A stretch of DNA of 64,000 nt from Daucus carota subsp. sativus. Its lineage: Eukaryota; Streptophyta; Magnoliopsida; Apiales; Apiaceae. The position numbers were made by a program, and so were the translations under genes. The first letter of the stretch is position 1. Each line of letters opens with the position of its first letter. The notes under the pieces were generated by a model that saw nothing but the letters and a program-made list of their open reading frames with translations, ran no database searches and was not told the origin of the DNA. The stretch lies in assembly GCF_001625215.2 (NCBI RefSeq), contig NC_030388.2:25532558-25596557 (forward strand). The letters are read 5' to 3'. Below, in pieces: positions 49,789 through 63,075 of this stretch.

Positions 49789-51568
49789 GGCAATTGAGAA
49801 TAGGCAGCTAGGGTTTTAGTCGAGAGAGAAAGGGGGGGGAGAGTGTGCGCGAGAGAGAGGGGAGTGTTGAAGAATGGTAGTCGATTATTAGGGATGGCTA
49901 TTTTTACTGCCACCGAATCTGTATATTTCGGTTAAGTATTTAAATTAAATCCCAACTATATTCGGATGCTCTGAATTTTAGACATACGGATCCAAAAACC
50001 AAAGTATATATATTGAACTTTGATTCTTAATACGCGTGTTTATTCCAAAATAGACCTATAAATTGAGACAGAAGGAGTATCATTTATAATTAGTTAAAAA
50101 TAAAAATCAATATCAATAAAAAATATTTATTTAAAAAAGATACTTATAGACGGAAGATTAAAATATATATTATTTTTGCTACTCGTTTATAATATATAAA
50201 AAATAATGTAAATGCAAGAATATCGTTTGGTTCGTGGAGCGATATGAGGTTTAAATTAGGGGTGTAATCGACTTGAGACGAGTCGAACACCTCTAGGCTC
50301 CACTCGAACTCGATTAAAAAGTTCGGAATTCGAGCTCGAGCTCAATCGAGATTTTAATTTTAAACTCGAAGCTCAGCTCGTGAAAAGTTGACAGGGTCGA
50401 GTTCGGCTCAAAATCTCAAATGATTTCACCATATATTAAGAAAGACTCGAACATGATCGATTCGGCTCGAGTTTAATTCGATTAAATATACAAAAAGATG
50501 CAATAATTAAATATTATGTATAATAGTAAGGATATAATATAAAAATAATTATGATCATACAGGCTCGATTCGCGAGCCGAGCAATATGAATTTCGAAATC
50601 GGCTCGGTGAACTATTTGAATAGCTCGACTTTGAGTTCGGCTCGATTATTTTCGAGGCAAATTCGAATATTTTCTGAGCCGAGTTTGAGCAGCTCACGAA
50701 TTGTTTGGCTCATTTACACCCCTTGATGGAATCAAGAATCAGGTTATGGTGGTATGGGGTTCTGGTATCATTTCTGATATCACGTGTTGGTTGAGTGTTA
50801 AAATAAATCTATTTAATTTCAAATGTTATTATGTTAATAGATTAAATTAAATTCATTTCCATTCATTTAAGATCAGTATCTTTAACAAAAAGTATAAATA
50901 TATACTTGGTAACAAGTTTTTAAGGATAGTTTGGTTTTAGAATCTGAGATTGGAATTAGAAATCGTATCAGTGTGACATGGGATTGAGGTATCATTTCTG
51001 ATATCATGTGTTTGTTTGAATGATTAAATAGACATCATTGATGAAAAATATATTGAATAATCATTTTTATTTAAATTGAAATATTATTTTAACTAAATTC
51101 TTTTAATATATTCTTGAGTTGTTGGTTTGTTTTGTATAAAAAACATATATGCAATTGTATAAATATAGATGACATAAAGAAAAAAGTTTTGATTTCTCGT
51201 AGCTATGCTTGAAACCCACCTCTCTGCTTAGATATAAAAAACACACACCTTTTAAATTTGAAGTATGAATTTCAAAATAATTTTTTCGTAACCAAACATT
51301 AGATATGGATTTAAAATGAATCAAACTCGTACTCGAAGAATTTGAACCAAATAAAACTTAAACAATTTTAAAAAGTACAAAAATTATACATAGAGTGAAA
51401 GTCCGTCAACTTGTCTGGACTCTGAAGATGGACTGACCCAATAAACAAAACCCTCTGCACCCGAAACTATAAGCCCAAATCTGAAATCATAAACTGAAAC
51501 CCTAAATTACACCTTCATATAAATATACACACATCTTACTAAGAACCCTAGTCTCATCAGCCACCACA
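49789..51568. other. intergenic region between divergent PRP19 and RPL23 genes
   Basis: Contains the promoters of PRP19 (-) and RPL23 (+). A hAT-like TIR element lies at about 50256-50725. AGGGTTT-type motifs near 49810 and ACCCTA near 51545 are common in promoters of translation-related plant genes. No other gene seen. Confidence 0.55.
50256..50725. mobile_element. hAT-like MITE, target duplication not found
   Basis: Left end TAGGGGTGTAATCGA; the right end on the other strand is AAGGGGTGTAAATGAGCC. The interior is full of GAGCTCGAG/CTCGA motifs in both orientations. The ends resemble the other TAGGGGTG elements here, but no 8-bp flanking repeat is visible, so one border may be eroded. Confidence 0.7.
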
Positions 51569-53364
<1,796 letters not shown>

Positions 53365-54088
53365 AGTGCTTGTTTTTCTATATAAATCTGTTATAGACAG
53401 TTTTGATAGGTGAATCAGTTGTTTTGCTCTTAAAAAATATTGGCCTGAATTGTCATGGTTGTGTTCATGTTCATTGCTAAATTAAGACTTTTGCAAGTTA
53501 TGGGTTTAAAATTTCAGAAGTTTCCGAAGCTGTGGGCTATATATGCTGATGTACTGTGCTTTTCTTATCACTTGGTTTTATATATATGTTGATATGCTTT
53601 CAGGCTTGGTCACTAGAATAATGTTAATGAGTCCGGTTAACAGGAACCCATCGATTAGTGTTATTAGTGGTTGGACTAGGAAATTTTGGAAATTTTTTGT
53701 ATGGAATGAGAATCTTATTTCAATTTATTACGAAGTTCTGAAATAAATAATACTTCCTCCGTCCCCCTAGGTAGTTTACTTTAGGGGACGAGAGTTTGGC
53801 ATGCATTCTAATGCTCTTTGAAAAATATAGTTTTGTAACTTACTCTATTATTTAATCTTTTTTCTTTTGAATAAAAATTTGATGTTTGAACTTTTACACA
53901 CAAAGATAAAATAACAAAAATAAGTTACGAAACTATGTTTTAAAAGAGTTTTATAATGTGTGTCGAACAGTGAAGTTAAAAGAGCTTTAAAATGCATGTC
54001 GAACAGAAAACGAGAGGGACGGAACTTTTAGGTTATGTAAGGGCAGCGCCTTTGGCTAGCATTTGCCATCAGTGTCATCCATCTTTTT
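53365..54088. other. spacer between convergent RPL23 and caleosin genes
   Basis: 3' flanks of both genes plus a degenerate Stowaway-like element at 53753-54024. No gene seen. Confidence 0.6.
53753..54024. mobile_element. degenerate Stowaway-like MITE
   Basis: Left end CTTCCTCCGTCCCCC after TA, weak inverted right end GAGGGACGGAAC. Ends have mutated; right border approximate. Confidence 0.55.
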
Positions 54089-55456
54089 CTAAATTCCTGT
54101 TCGGTAATTCTGGGCTAGTTTTTCAAATAAGCTCCCATCAAACAATCCCCTCATAAAATCCTTGGACACAAAACCATCCTCATCTTTTGCGATAATATAG
54201 AATAGTGTCCAACTACCCTTAGATTGAAGCCTGCAATCAGCATAAATATTAGTATCAACTGTGACCAGCTTTATTAAAACAGACTAGAGGCATGTTCGAA
54301 CCAGCCAACAATATCATGAGCAACTCGGTTTCCCTCGGTCATGTTCCACAGCTCTTTATATGTCATCTTCTCAGGATCCTTCTTCGCGTATCTGCTAAAC
54401 ATGTTCTCAAAGTTTACGGGCATGAACCTGCAAATATGCACACACTGAAATGGAAGTAAAGAGTACTGTGTTTCTGTTTCTGTGCGTCTCTCAAGGGTAC
54501 TAAAAGAGGTTCCAATTTAACAAAACTCATCTCATTTGTATCCATCGAATAGAGTATATCATTACCTTACCTTATGATTTCTATTCGTGATATGTTAAAG
54601 AGTCTTAACAGTATTGTTTACTATTATCACATTAAATCACGTTAAGTCATAAGTCGTAATTTTAAGCTCAGCCAAACAATCCAAACTATCTAATCTCTAG
54701 TTGTAATACCTCCCTTGGGCATCGTAGACTCCAGTATCACTTCCATGCTTGTCTTTATGAATGTTATCTATATATACAGGTAAAAGAAGAGAAGGGAACC
54801 ACCCCTGCAAAAGTATATAAACAATCGAGTAAAATGACAAGGCCTTAACATCTTACTGCAACATATAAAGTACAGCAATGTTTATGCAGAAGGACATGCA
54901 CTTACAGGGAGAGTTGGGTAGCTGTTGATTAGATTGAAACCAAATGCCAAAATGACGGAAAGAATCAAATTAAAACCAATCGCTTTAAATCCTGATTACA
55001 GAATAAAATTTACATTGTTTAGTAAGCAATCCTCATATTTACCACAAAAAGAGTATGATTTAAGACGCGGGGTTAATGAATTGGATGATAATCACCAGCA
55101 TAAGTCTCCCACGGATAAACTATGCCATCGTTGTTCTGATCAAAGAAAGCAACATGCTGTTGAAGAACACTCATTCCGCGATTCTTGGGGCCTTCTGTTC
55201 CAATAGGATGATCCGTGTCTGATGCAGTCAGTGCCCTTGCCTGATCTTTTCACATTTTTCATGATTTTTCAATAATTTTTAAGTGTTTGGATTCAAATTT
55301 CAAACTTTATATCAAATCAAAGTATGTTTTGTTAAAATTGTAGAAGAACAACTTACAAGGCTCTGAAAGCGAGTCCTCTAGATTACTTCCTATCCTTCTT
55401 CGAGTAGTCACTGGAGCCAAATGTGCCTCTGTTGCCATTGAATCATCCTTACTCAT
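54089..55456 (-). CDS. caleosin (peroxygenase-type oil-body/membrane protein)
   Basis: Six exons: 55357-55456, 55096-55245, 54906-54991, 54710-54804, 54302-54427, 54089-54230; 232 residues. Residues 58-80 carry [20 protein letters not shown], with one EF-hand loop (69-80) and a His (64) of the kind that binds haem. The hydrophobic stretch 85-107 is followed by the caleosin proline knot P-X3-P-S-X3-P (112-121). Then come [11 protein letters not shown] with a second conserved His, [14 protein letters not shown], and a C-terminal [10 protein letters not shown]. Caleosins sit on lipid droplets or the ER, bind calcium and act as peroxygenases in oxylipin metabolism. All conserved motifs are present. 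The start at 55456 (MSKDD) is chosen; MATEA at 55438 is also possible. Confidence 0.93.
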
Positions 55457-56379
55457 CTTTCTCGCCTTCTCTCTTCGTTTCTTTAGTGTTGATATCTCTT
55501 GTGGTCTGTTAACACTAAAATGGAAAAATGTAGTATTGATGCAATTTAACGCAGAGAAGACGTTAACTTGGACCCAAACCAGACACATAACTCACATTAG
55601 CTTGGTAACTAACCAGGCACATAACTCTGAACCTCTGTTGAGACTAATTTACGCCAACCATTTCGTGTTTAAAATTACTTTCTTGCCTGGTGCTCTGCAG
55701 AACTTGTGAAAGCATCAATTTCAGTAATTTACTCTGTTGCAGGAATTTGATTGGAAGCTGCAGTTTGATTACTTCTTCTAATCTTTGTTAGTTTGATACT
55801 AAATCCTTACGTGCTAAAATCATCATCGTCTTCCTTCTCTGTTAATGCATGATGCCGTAAAAATGCATCAAAACATGAGTTTATTAAGGTATGAATTTTG
55901 TAACAAACTTTTTATCATGCAGGTTTAATCACTTGGTCAACTAACTACTACCTGCTTAGTTGGAGTTGGTTTGTATTCTTGTCTGAAGCAATTTCAATTT
56001 TTATACCAGCAACTTTTGTGTTTGTTGTTCAGTTGGTGAAGTTCACCTGCAGTTGTTCAAAAATTGTGGCCTGTGGGAACCTGGATTTCATTTGAAATTC
56101 TAGATTTGATCAAATAACTTGTTTGGGAATTTGGATTTCATCTGAAATCCAGTCATTCAAATATTAGTATAAATCTGAGAATTTGAAATGACAACTCAAA
56201 TCCTGTCATTTGAAAGCAATCATTTGAAATGAAATGCATGTTTCCAAACGGCCTCTTATATTACTCAAAGAAACACAAGGGATGTCCAGAAATCCCCATT
56301 GACTGAGAAGACAATAATACTAAAAGCAGATAACAAAGGTAACAAATGAGATTCATACAAATTTCATCCAAAAAAAAAA
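55457..56379. other. spacer between gag-DC1 ORF and caleosin gene
   Basis: Upstream region of the caleosin gene and 3' flank of the gag-DC1 ORF. Repeated short TTTGAAAT/ATTTCA motifs at 56085-56250 suggest a small AT-rich element. I looked here for an LTR or polypurine tract belonging to the gag-DC1 ORF and saw none. Confidence 0.5.
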
Positions 56380-58137
56380 TCACTTTTGGGGACACCATTG
56401 ACCACATTCTTCGATCCTACCAGCCAATATGTTTTGCTTCATCAGCTCGACGCGGTTGAGAATCTGCTTCCTTACCATTCCATTCTTGGTACCATACAGA
56501 ACCTTAGAGGCTGCACATTTAGTATGAGCAACGACTTCGTAGCAAACATTACAACCATAATACCATAACTTTTGGTTAATGTTTTTCATGCATATTGCAC
56601 ATGAAAGACTTTTCCCCTCCTCAATTGGCTCACAAGAAGTGCGTAAACTGAGTGTGTGATCATGGCCTATATGTTGGATGCTGATAGGCAAAGTCACACA
56701 GTAGACATGGAGCTCATAATTGTGCTTCTTTTTGCTATCCAAACAACCAAACGAGACCCGTTCGTTTGGCTCACCACAGGCTGCACAATGGCTAGATGAT
56801 GTCGAAGCTTTGAGGCTGAGAGGGTGTGAGTGAGACTGGTGCTTGAGAGACTCTGGTATCAAAGCACAATGCACATCAAGAGAAAACTGGCAAGTAGCAC
56901 AATTATAATGAAATCCCTTACCAGAAGCACCACAAGCACAACAAAGAAACCTGCCACTGTGATTAGGGGTGTCAAGTAGGAGTGTTAAGGGGTGTTTCCT
57001 ATGGGCTACATCATGCATTTTGCGAGGCACTTTTGCACATAAGTAATGAAGGATATAATTGCATTCGACACAGCTATATGTTGGACCTCCAGACAATGCT
57101 AATCTGCAGCCAGAACAAAAAAGTTCTTCGTTGCTCGTTTTAGAGAAGGTCAAGGGATGCTCATGACTTATATGTTGAAGCTCCATTGCTCTCTTATTAG
57201 GTGTAAACAGGTCCTTCAAGGACTGAGGATATCCGTGCAGTCTGTAACATTTGTCGATGGTGTGACTATTTAATTTGCAATAACCACAGTGGAGGTGAAG
57301 GTCAGACTTATCAGGTGATATAAGGTTATGAGCTGACAAATAACTTTGGGAGTTCTTGATCAATGAAGAATAACTGTTTCTATGTTCAGATGCAATAGAC
57401 AGAACAGAAAGGCCTCTTTGGCTTTCTTCCTTCAAAACAAGAATATAAGCATCATCAGCCGATGGAAGAGGTTCCATAGAAAGTATATTTCTCCTTAATT
57501 TATCATAAGTCTCATTTAGACCAACAAGAAACTGCATCAAATTTTGTACGCGGAAATAATTTTCAGTGGATTCACAGCTACAAGAAGAGAAAAAGAGATA
57601 TAGGCTTGAATAATACCATATATCCTTCAACTTCTCATAATAAACTGTGACAGTATCATTGCCTTGCTTAAGACCTGCAAGGGCCTTCTGCAGGTTGAAT
57701 ATTCTCAGCCCTTCATCAGGCGAAAAACGATACAAAAGATCTTTCCATAGCTCAGCAGAGGAATTAGCATTAACATTCCTAAGAACAAAATCTTCATGAA
57801 GTGAATTAACTAACCATGACAAGACCATCTGATCTGCTCGACTCCAGGATGAAAACGCGACAGGATCATCCTCTGCACTAGGCTGCTTGATGGTTCCATC
57901 TATAAATCCCACCTTGTTTTTCACAGCAAGTGCCATCATCATTGCATCACTCCACTCCTTGTAGTTGTCACCAGTGAGTTGTGTGGACACAACAAGACTG
58001 TTCAGACTATCAGAAGGGTTTATGTAAAAAGGATCATATATGGAGCACTCAATATCAGTAGCAGAAGATAAAGATTGATGAGATGATAAAACTATACTTT
58101 TGCTATTAGCCATTGAATTGTGATGAAAATGATGCAA
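56380..58137 (-). CDS. Copia-type gag fused to four DC1 zinc-binding modules
   Basis: Single exon, 585 residues from 58137; a second Met at 58113 (MANSKS) is an equally likely start. Residues 35-310 are a Copia retrotransposon gag: the DPFYINPSDS entry, LTGDNYKEWSDAMMMAL, KNKVGFIDGTI, WSRADQMVLSWLVNSL, and a CCHC knuckle C284-X2-C-X4-H-X4-C297 followed by YRLHGYP. In place of protease, integrase and reverse transcriptase, residues 318-585 carry four DC1 (divergent C1) modules with repeated H..HPL, CX2C and C..C..C motifs. DC1 modules are zinc-binding and common in plant proteins of largely unknown role. Met318 (57186) opens a sequence, MELQHISHEHPL, like the start of an ordinary DC1 protein. 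No stop or frameshift in 585 codons, and no LTR seen nearby. Function unknown; nucleic-acid or capsid-like assembly through gag is only a guess. Confidence 0.9.
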   Translation of the reverse strand: MHHFHHNSMANSKSIVLSSHQSLSSATDIECSIYDPFYINPSDSLNSLVVSTQLTGDNYKEWSDAMMMALAVKNKVGFIDGTIKQPSAEDDPVAFSSWSRADQMVLSWLVNSLHEDFVLRNVNANSSAELWKDLLYRFSPDEGLRIFNLQKALAGLKQGNDTVTVYYEKLKDIWYYSSLYLFFSSCSCESTENYFRVQNLMQFLVGLNETYDKLRRNILSMEPLPSADDAYILVLKEESQRGLSVLSIASEHRNSYSSLIKNSQSYLSAHNLISPDKSDLHLHCGYCKLNSHTIDKCYRLHGYPQSLKDLFTPNKRAMELQHISHEHPLTFSKTSNEELFCSGCRLALSGGPTYSCVECNYILHYLCAKVPRKMHDVAHRKHPLTLLLDTPNHSGRFLCCACGASGKGFHYNCATCQFSLDVHCALIPESLKHQSHSHPLSLKASTSSSHCAACGEPNERVSFGCLDSKKKHNYELHVYCVTLPISIQHIGHDHTLSLRTSCEPIEEGKSLSCAICMKNINQKLWYYGCNVCYEVVAHTKCAASKVLYGTKNGMVRKQILNRVELMKQNILAGRIEECGQWCPQK

Positions 58138-58190
58138 GACTCAATTTTTCTAGTGTTGTACTAGCTCACAGAGTTGGTACCAGCAGAATA

Positions 58191-58197
58191 ATTTATA
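58191..58197 (-). promoter_or_regulatory. possible TATA box of gag-DC1 gene
   Basis: TATAAAT on the minus strand, 54 bases upstream of the first Met and 78 from the second. The spacing suits a short 5' leader. Confidence 0.45.
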
Positions 58198-61100
58198 GCA
58201 GAAAATGAGTTGTCCCACTCTCCAGTGTCTGGGGCCTGGAAGTACATCATTCAAGAAATATAAAAAGGTATTTTCATTGACATAATAAACGTTTAAGTTG
58301 GATTTTAGCATGTTGTAAAGGAATATCTCAATATTAATCATGATCTTGTGAAGTTAGCAGTATTACTCAAATGAATACGTATGAGTCACATGTTTTTTAA
58401 ATTAATACTACTATTAGATTAGTTGGAATGTGGCATACGAGGACTTGAACATGCACATCACTTGTTTCTACTTTCTATTAGCATCAAATCCCGCATTTTG
58501 GATTCGATTTTCGCTCACGGATAATCTGAATACTACTCGAAGTTTAAGTTTTAAAAAAAGAAGGAAGAAAGAAGAAAATTTGCACATGAGGCTGCAAATT
58601 ATAAAATGATTTGGTTTCGTGATTATACATTATTGTTTAGGTACATGCTGCCAGAGGATTATTAGTGTATATTAGGTGTGGATTACCTAACTTTAGACCT
58701 TGAATTTATATGTGACATTTCATATTTTTCTAAGAAAGTGTTTAATAAATTGAGATTATCTTTTTCCGGAAATGTTGGAGCACATGAGTTACAGGTTACA
58801 GAACTGTTCTTAATAATAAAGAAAGAGTGCGCTTCACATAAGTGTTCTTGAATTGACTTACTAGCTTAGCGGTCTGTTGTTGACTAGTAAATGCATGGAG
58901 GTCCCCCCGAAATCATTTCCCAGATGTTTAACAAAAAGTGGTTTACAATGATAATATTGGGGGTGTTTGGATCGAAGAAATCCGGGCTTTTTTTAAGGAG
59001 AAGCCCACTTCAGGAGCCCGAAGCCTGTTTGAACAAAAAAGTCAGAGCACTTTTTTTTTTTTTTTAATATTCTAAAACCGGAAGTTAGAAGCTCTGTTTC
59101 CTTACTTCTTCTATGTGCCTCTCTCTTTTTTTAACTTCTCTCATTAAAAACAAAACAACGTAACCCCTTTCCCAGCCTCACTCTGCATTTTGTTACCAAG
59201 TTTTATTTATTATCAATGATTTTTCTTTTTTTGTTTAAACATCAAGTTTAATTGTTTTGTATTTCAATTATTTTATGTTAAAGTTTAATTATTTTGTATC
59301 AAGTTTTATTACTCTTAAATATATTTAAATTATTTTGTATTTTAATTTGTTACCGATTTTTATCTATTATCAATGTAAAAACTTTTAAAAAATATTTTAT
59401 AATACCAAACATTGCATGAACTTATAAGTCAAAATATCCAAACACTACAAAAAACTTATAAGTTAAGGTTACCAAACATTTTAACAACTTAAAAGTTTTA
59501 CTTCTGCTTCTCACTTCTACTCCACTTCTTTAGTTTAAGCAAGAAGTTATTTCTTTTAAACTTGTCCAAACGACCCCATTGTCTTGAGATTAGTTAGCCG
59601 CGCTGAAAAACAGAAATACACTCTAGGCAACCCATGCTCGTTAATGCCCTGAATATCACGATGCGGAAAAATAGCCTCAAACACAATTTATTAATGCTGC
59701 ATTCTATAGCGTTTTGGATATTCATACAAAACTCTAGATAGTCTAACGTTGTGTTCTGGGTTAAAAGAATAGAACATTATGTTAGGGTTAAAAAGAACAT
59801 AACGCTAAATCATCAAGCATTTTGCTGGGTTAAAATAACAAAACGCTACACGATCTAGCGTCTTCTTTCCGGGCGTTAATAATTGGTATTTGGGGTCATT
59901 TTTTCTAAATCTGTTATTCTGGACATTATATCTCTATTTTGTGAGATATGTGGCCATTTTTCAATAATAGATATATTTAATAGTAAAATATATCTAAATT
60001 ATATTCTTTTTGGGTTAATACTAGTATGATTGTAGAAATTCACATCAATTTTCAAAGTATAAATTTACTCATGTACTTAAAGCTAGTAACTTGCACATTC
60101 ACTATTTTTTTGTACATTTTCTCTTCACTCCACTAACTTTTGTTGACTTTTTATGATAATAATTAAATACTTGTAAAAGTAGAAGATCAAATCAAATTGC
60201 CGTGCTCATCTGTATCTTACTGCAGCAAATTTTCTATCTCTATGAAGTTTTTCTTTCCACCGTTTGATCTTTAACTTCATATTTTCAAGACTGGATTAGC
60301 TTTGGATAACAAGTGATTGTAGCTGGAGCTAGAAGAAGACTCTTGCACGCATTGTTGATAAATCAAAAGAAGGATTCAGAAGAAGTACATCTTTATTGGA
60401 GTTTGACTTTCTATATTTGTCTTTATGTCTTTGCACTCTGGTTACTCAGTGAATTTCTATTTATGTAATTCACCGTTAAGCAAGTGGTCACTTGTAATGC
60501 TACGGGTGAAGTCCTCACAAGAATGTGTTCCACAAAGCTTTTATGTTGTCCATAACTGTTAAATTTCAAGCAATAAAATCCCATTAATATAACCATCAGT
60601 ATATGCATGTCATTTATATCAACCAAGAACATGTCACCTTATTTCAAATAATTGTAGATTCTAATTTCTAGATCAATAAAACTAAGCATCATTATATATA
60701 AGAGAACATTAAGGGAATTGATTAAGCACACAAGATACGAAAAATCAAAATCATGTCTAGCACAAATCTGGGTAAATATAAAACTAACAGTTATGAATTA
60801 CTGTAACAAATATAAAATTATTACCTGCAAATATATGATAATAGAGCACAATTTTTTTGGAGCAATTTCTTCATTGTTTACCTGAAATGGATATTTCATG
60901 AATTTATAAAGCATAACAAAAAAAATCATAGTGGAAAATTTTAAAGTAATAATTTAATATGGACGAAGTATAAGATTGTGTAAGTACATGATATCTGTAT
61001 GTAGAAACTCATATCAAATTATAATTTTTGTCATAAATGAAAGCTTTCAAGTACAATCTAGATCAGATTATAGGCAATTAAAATCTAATTATAAACTTGA

Positions 61101-61919
61101 AATCTAAATCAAACTTGAATCACCAGATTCTAACACAATTCGACTAATGTGTAATTCAAGAATTAATCAAAATCAAATCAATTCAAAAAGTGAAATCATA
61201 CGATATGATTTTTGTTAAAATAAGGTAAACTATGTTTAAAATTTAGGAAATACTGAAACAATAAATACATGTTATCGAGTTAAATTAAAATCGAAACTAA
61301 GCAATGACTTACCAAGTCATATTATGATGAAATTGGGATGTTGAATATCTTGCACGAATAAGAAGAAATAAGGCTCAACTACAATATTCATACAAATACT
61401 GAAGATAACCTCTTCGAAATTGGTGCAACCCTTTCGGATGCCTCCTTCTCTCTCAATCTCTGGTCTTCCTCATATGAGCGGCTAGGGTTTACATTCTTAT
61501 GAGATGTGTGAAGTAAGCCGAGAAAACATACATCTTAAATATATATACTGAGATATTGAATTTGGGCTACCAAGCCCATATAAAATATGGGCTTTCTAAG
61601 TCCTAATATTCATAGGATATATTTTAAATCAAAATTCTAATTAAACTAATTAAGTTTTATTTAGTTAATGTTAGCAAATATTTTAAAAAATAAATACATG
61701 CTTAATTTAGTATCACGATATAAATCAATACTCTTTAAATCAATCTTTACGCATGACTCTGTAGGTTATTAGTTTGCATGGTGCCAATTAATTAATATTT
61801 TATCATAAAATTGATAAAGGTATTTATCAAAAATACTATTATTATATTATTAAACTGGATGCAACTAAATGCAATTTCGATATTTTTACAAAAAAATATA
61901 TTTGCACAACCATATACAC
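58198..61919. other. gene-poor region
   Basis: AT-rich with no conserved coding sequence on either strand. Contains a TIR element (58960-59577) and otherwise only short random frames. GGCTAGGGTTT near 61480 resembles promoter or leader sequence of translation-related genes, but no such gene follows. Confidence 0.5.
58960..59577. mobile_element. TIR element (MITE), superfamily uncertain
   Basis: Left end GGGGTGTTTGGATCGAAG; right end on the other strand GGGGTCGTTTGGACAAG. A direct ATTG may flank it (58956-58959 region and 59578-59581), but the left copy overlaps a G run. Subterminal AAGCCC/GGGCTT and AAGTT motifs are repeated. No coding capacity. Confidence 0.6.
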
Positions 61920-63075
61920 ACACTAATGTCTATATACATGACGACACTGTCTAAATCTAATATGACATTAGGCAAAAAAAATATGTCAATGAAGCTGATT
62001 CCTTATGAGTTAGGAGTCAGATGGCTGCTTGCAGCCGTTAATATATTGATTTGTTGGATGATACACGAATACATTCGGAGTCATATGATCTTGCCCAAGC
62101 ACTGACCAAAGATGTTAACTGAGCATATGTTCAAGACGAAATAAATGATGAAGAAGATGTATTAGAGATGACAATAAAGCATATATACATACTAATGTAT
62201 ATATAGGGGTGTGCATTCGGTTCAGTTAACCGAAAACCGTACCGAAAAACCGAAATAATTTCGGTTCGGTTAACCGAAATTTAAATTTCGGTTCGATTTT
62301 CGGTAGCCAAATTTTGATATTTCGGTATTTCGGTTTTTCGGTTTTTTAACCACGGTTAACCGAAACCGAATGGTTAACCAATTTTGTTTATACTTTGTAA
62401 AAGAATTAGTATCCAGAAGCTAGGATCTGTAGTTTATGGAATCATGACAGACGATCTCTGTAAGAGATAAACATATAACCAGCAGGAAAATACTTTTAAA
62501 CTTCATTCTGCAACCGAGACTTTGATCATGTGTCAAAATACAAAAAACAGAATAAATTAGTTTACAAAAGATTGAGCTCTGAAAAGAGTTCATAGAGGTA
62601 GAACAATTTACCACAGATATATATCTCAACTTCCTGGACGACTGCAAATCTACAATACAGTAAATGCAAAGAACTCAATAAAATTTAACTTAAAAAGCGT
62701 TTGGACTCTGTAGTCAGTGCACACCAGCATATCTTAATATCTTCATAAAATTTTCAGATTTTAATTTATTATTTAAGAATTTCGGTTTATAAATTCGGTT
62801 AACCGAATGCACAGCCCTATGTATATATACATGACGACACTATCTAAGTCTCATATGACATTAGAATTTTATTTTTTTGTCAATGCAGCTGATTTCTTAC
62901 GAGTTAGGAGGAGTCAGATGACTGCTAGCAGCCGTTAATATATTGATTTGTTGGATGATACATTCGGGGTCTATGGTCTTGCCCAAGCACCGACCAAAGA
63001 TGTTTACTGAGCACATGTTCAAGATGAAATAAATGATGAAGAAGATGTATTAAAGATGACAATAAAGCATATAAG
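61920..63075. repeat. 270-bp tandem duplication, second unit split by a MITE
   Basis: Unit 1 is about 61920-62189; unit 2 starts at about 62190 and continues after the insertion to about 63075. Both contain CATGACGACACT, CAGCCGTTAATATATTGATT and AAATGATGAAGAAGATGTATTA. They differ at many sites, so the duplication is not recent. No reading frame is shared intact by both units; coding origin unclear. Confidence 0.85.
62204..62819. mobile_element. hAT-like MITE with 8-bp target duplication
   Basis: A 616-bp element flanked by a perfect 8-bp repeat TGTATATA (62196-62203 and 62820-62827). Ends: TAGGGGTGTGCATTCGG at the left; the right end on the other strand is TAGGGCTGTGCATTCGG. Subterminal GGTTAACCG palindromes and CGGTT repeats are dense near both ends, and the centre is unique. 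No transposase. It interrupts the second unit of the tandem repeat at 61920-63075. Confidence 0.92.

Noticed and set aside
58170-58190. Possible retrotransposon primer binding site (TGGTACC) upstream of the gag-DC1 ORF
   Set aside because: Only the first few bases agree with the initiator-Met site typical of Copia, and no LTR precedes it.
61869-62105. 78-residue frame in the tandem repeat
   Set aside because: Not preserved in the second repeat unit and without a recognisable domain.
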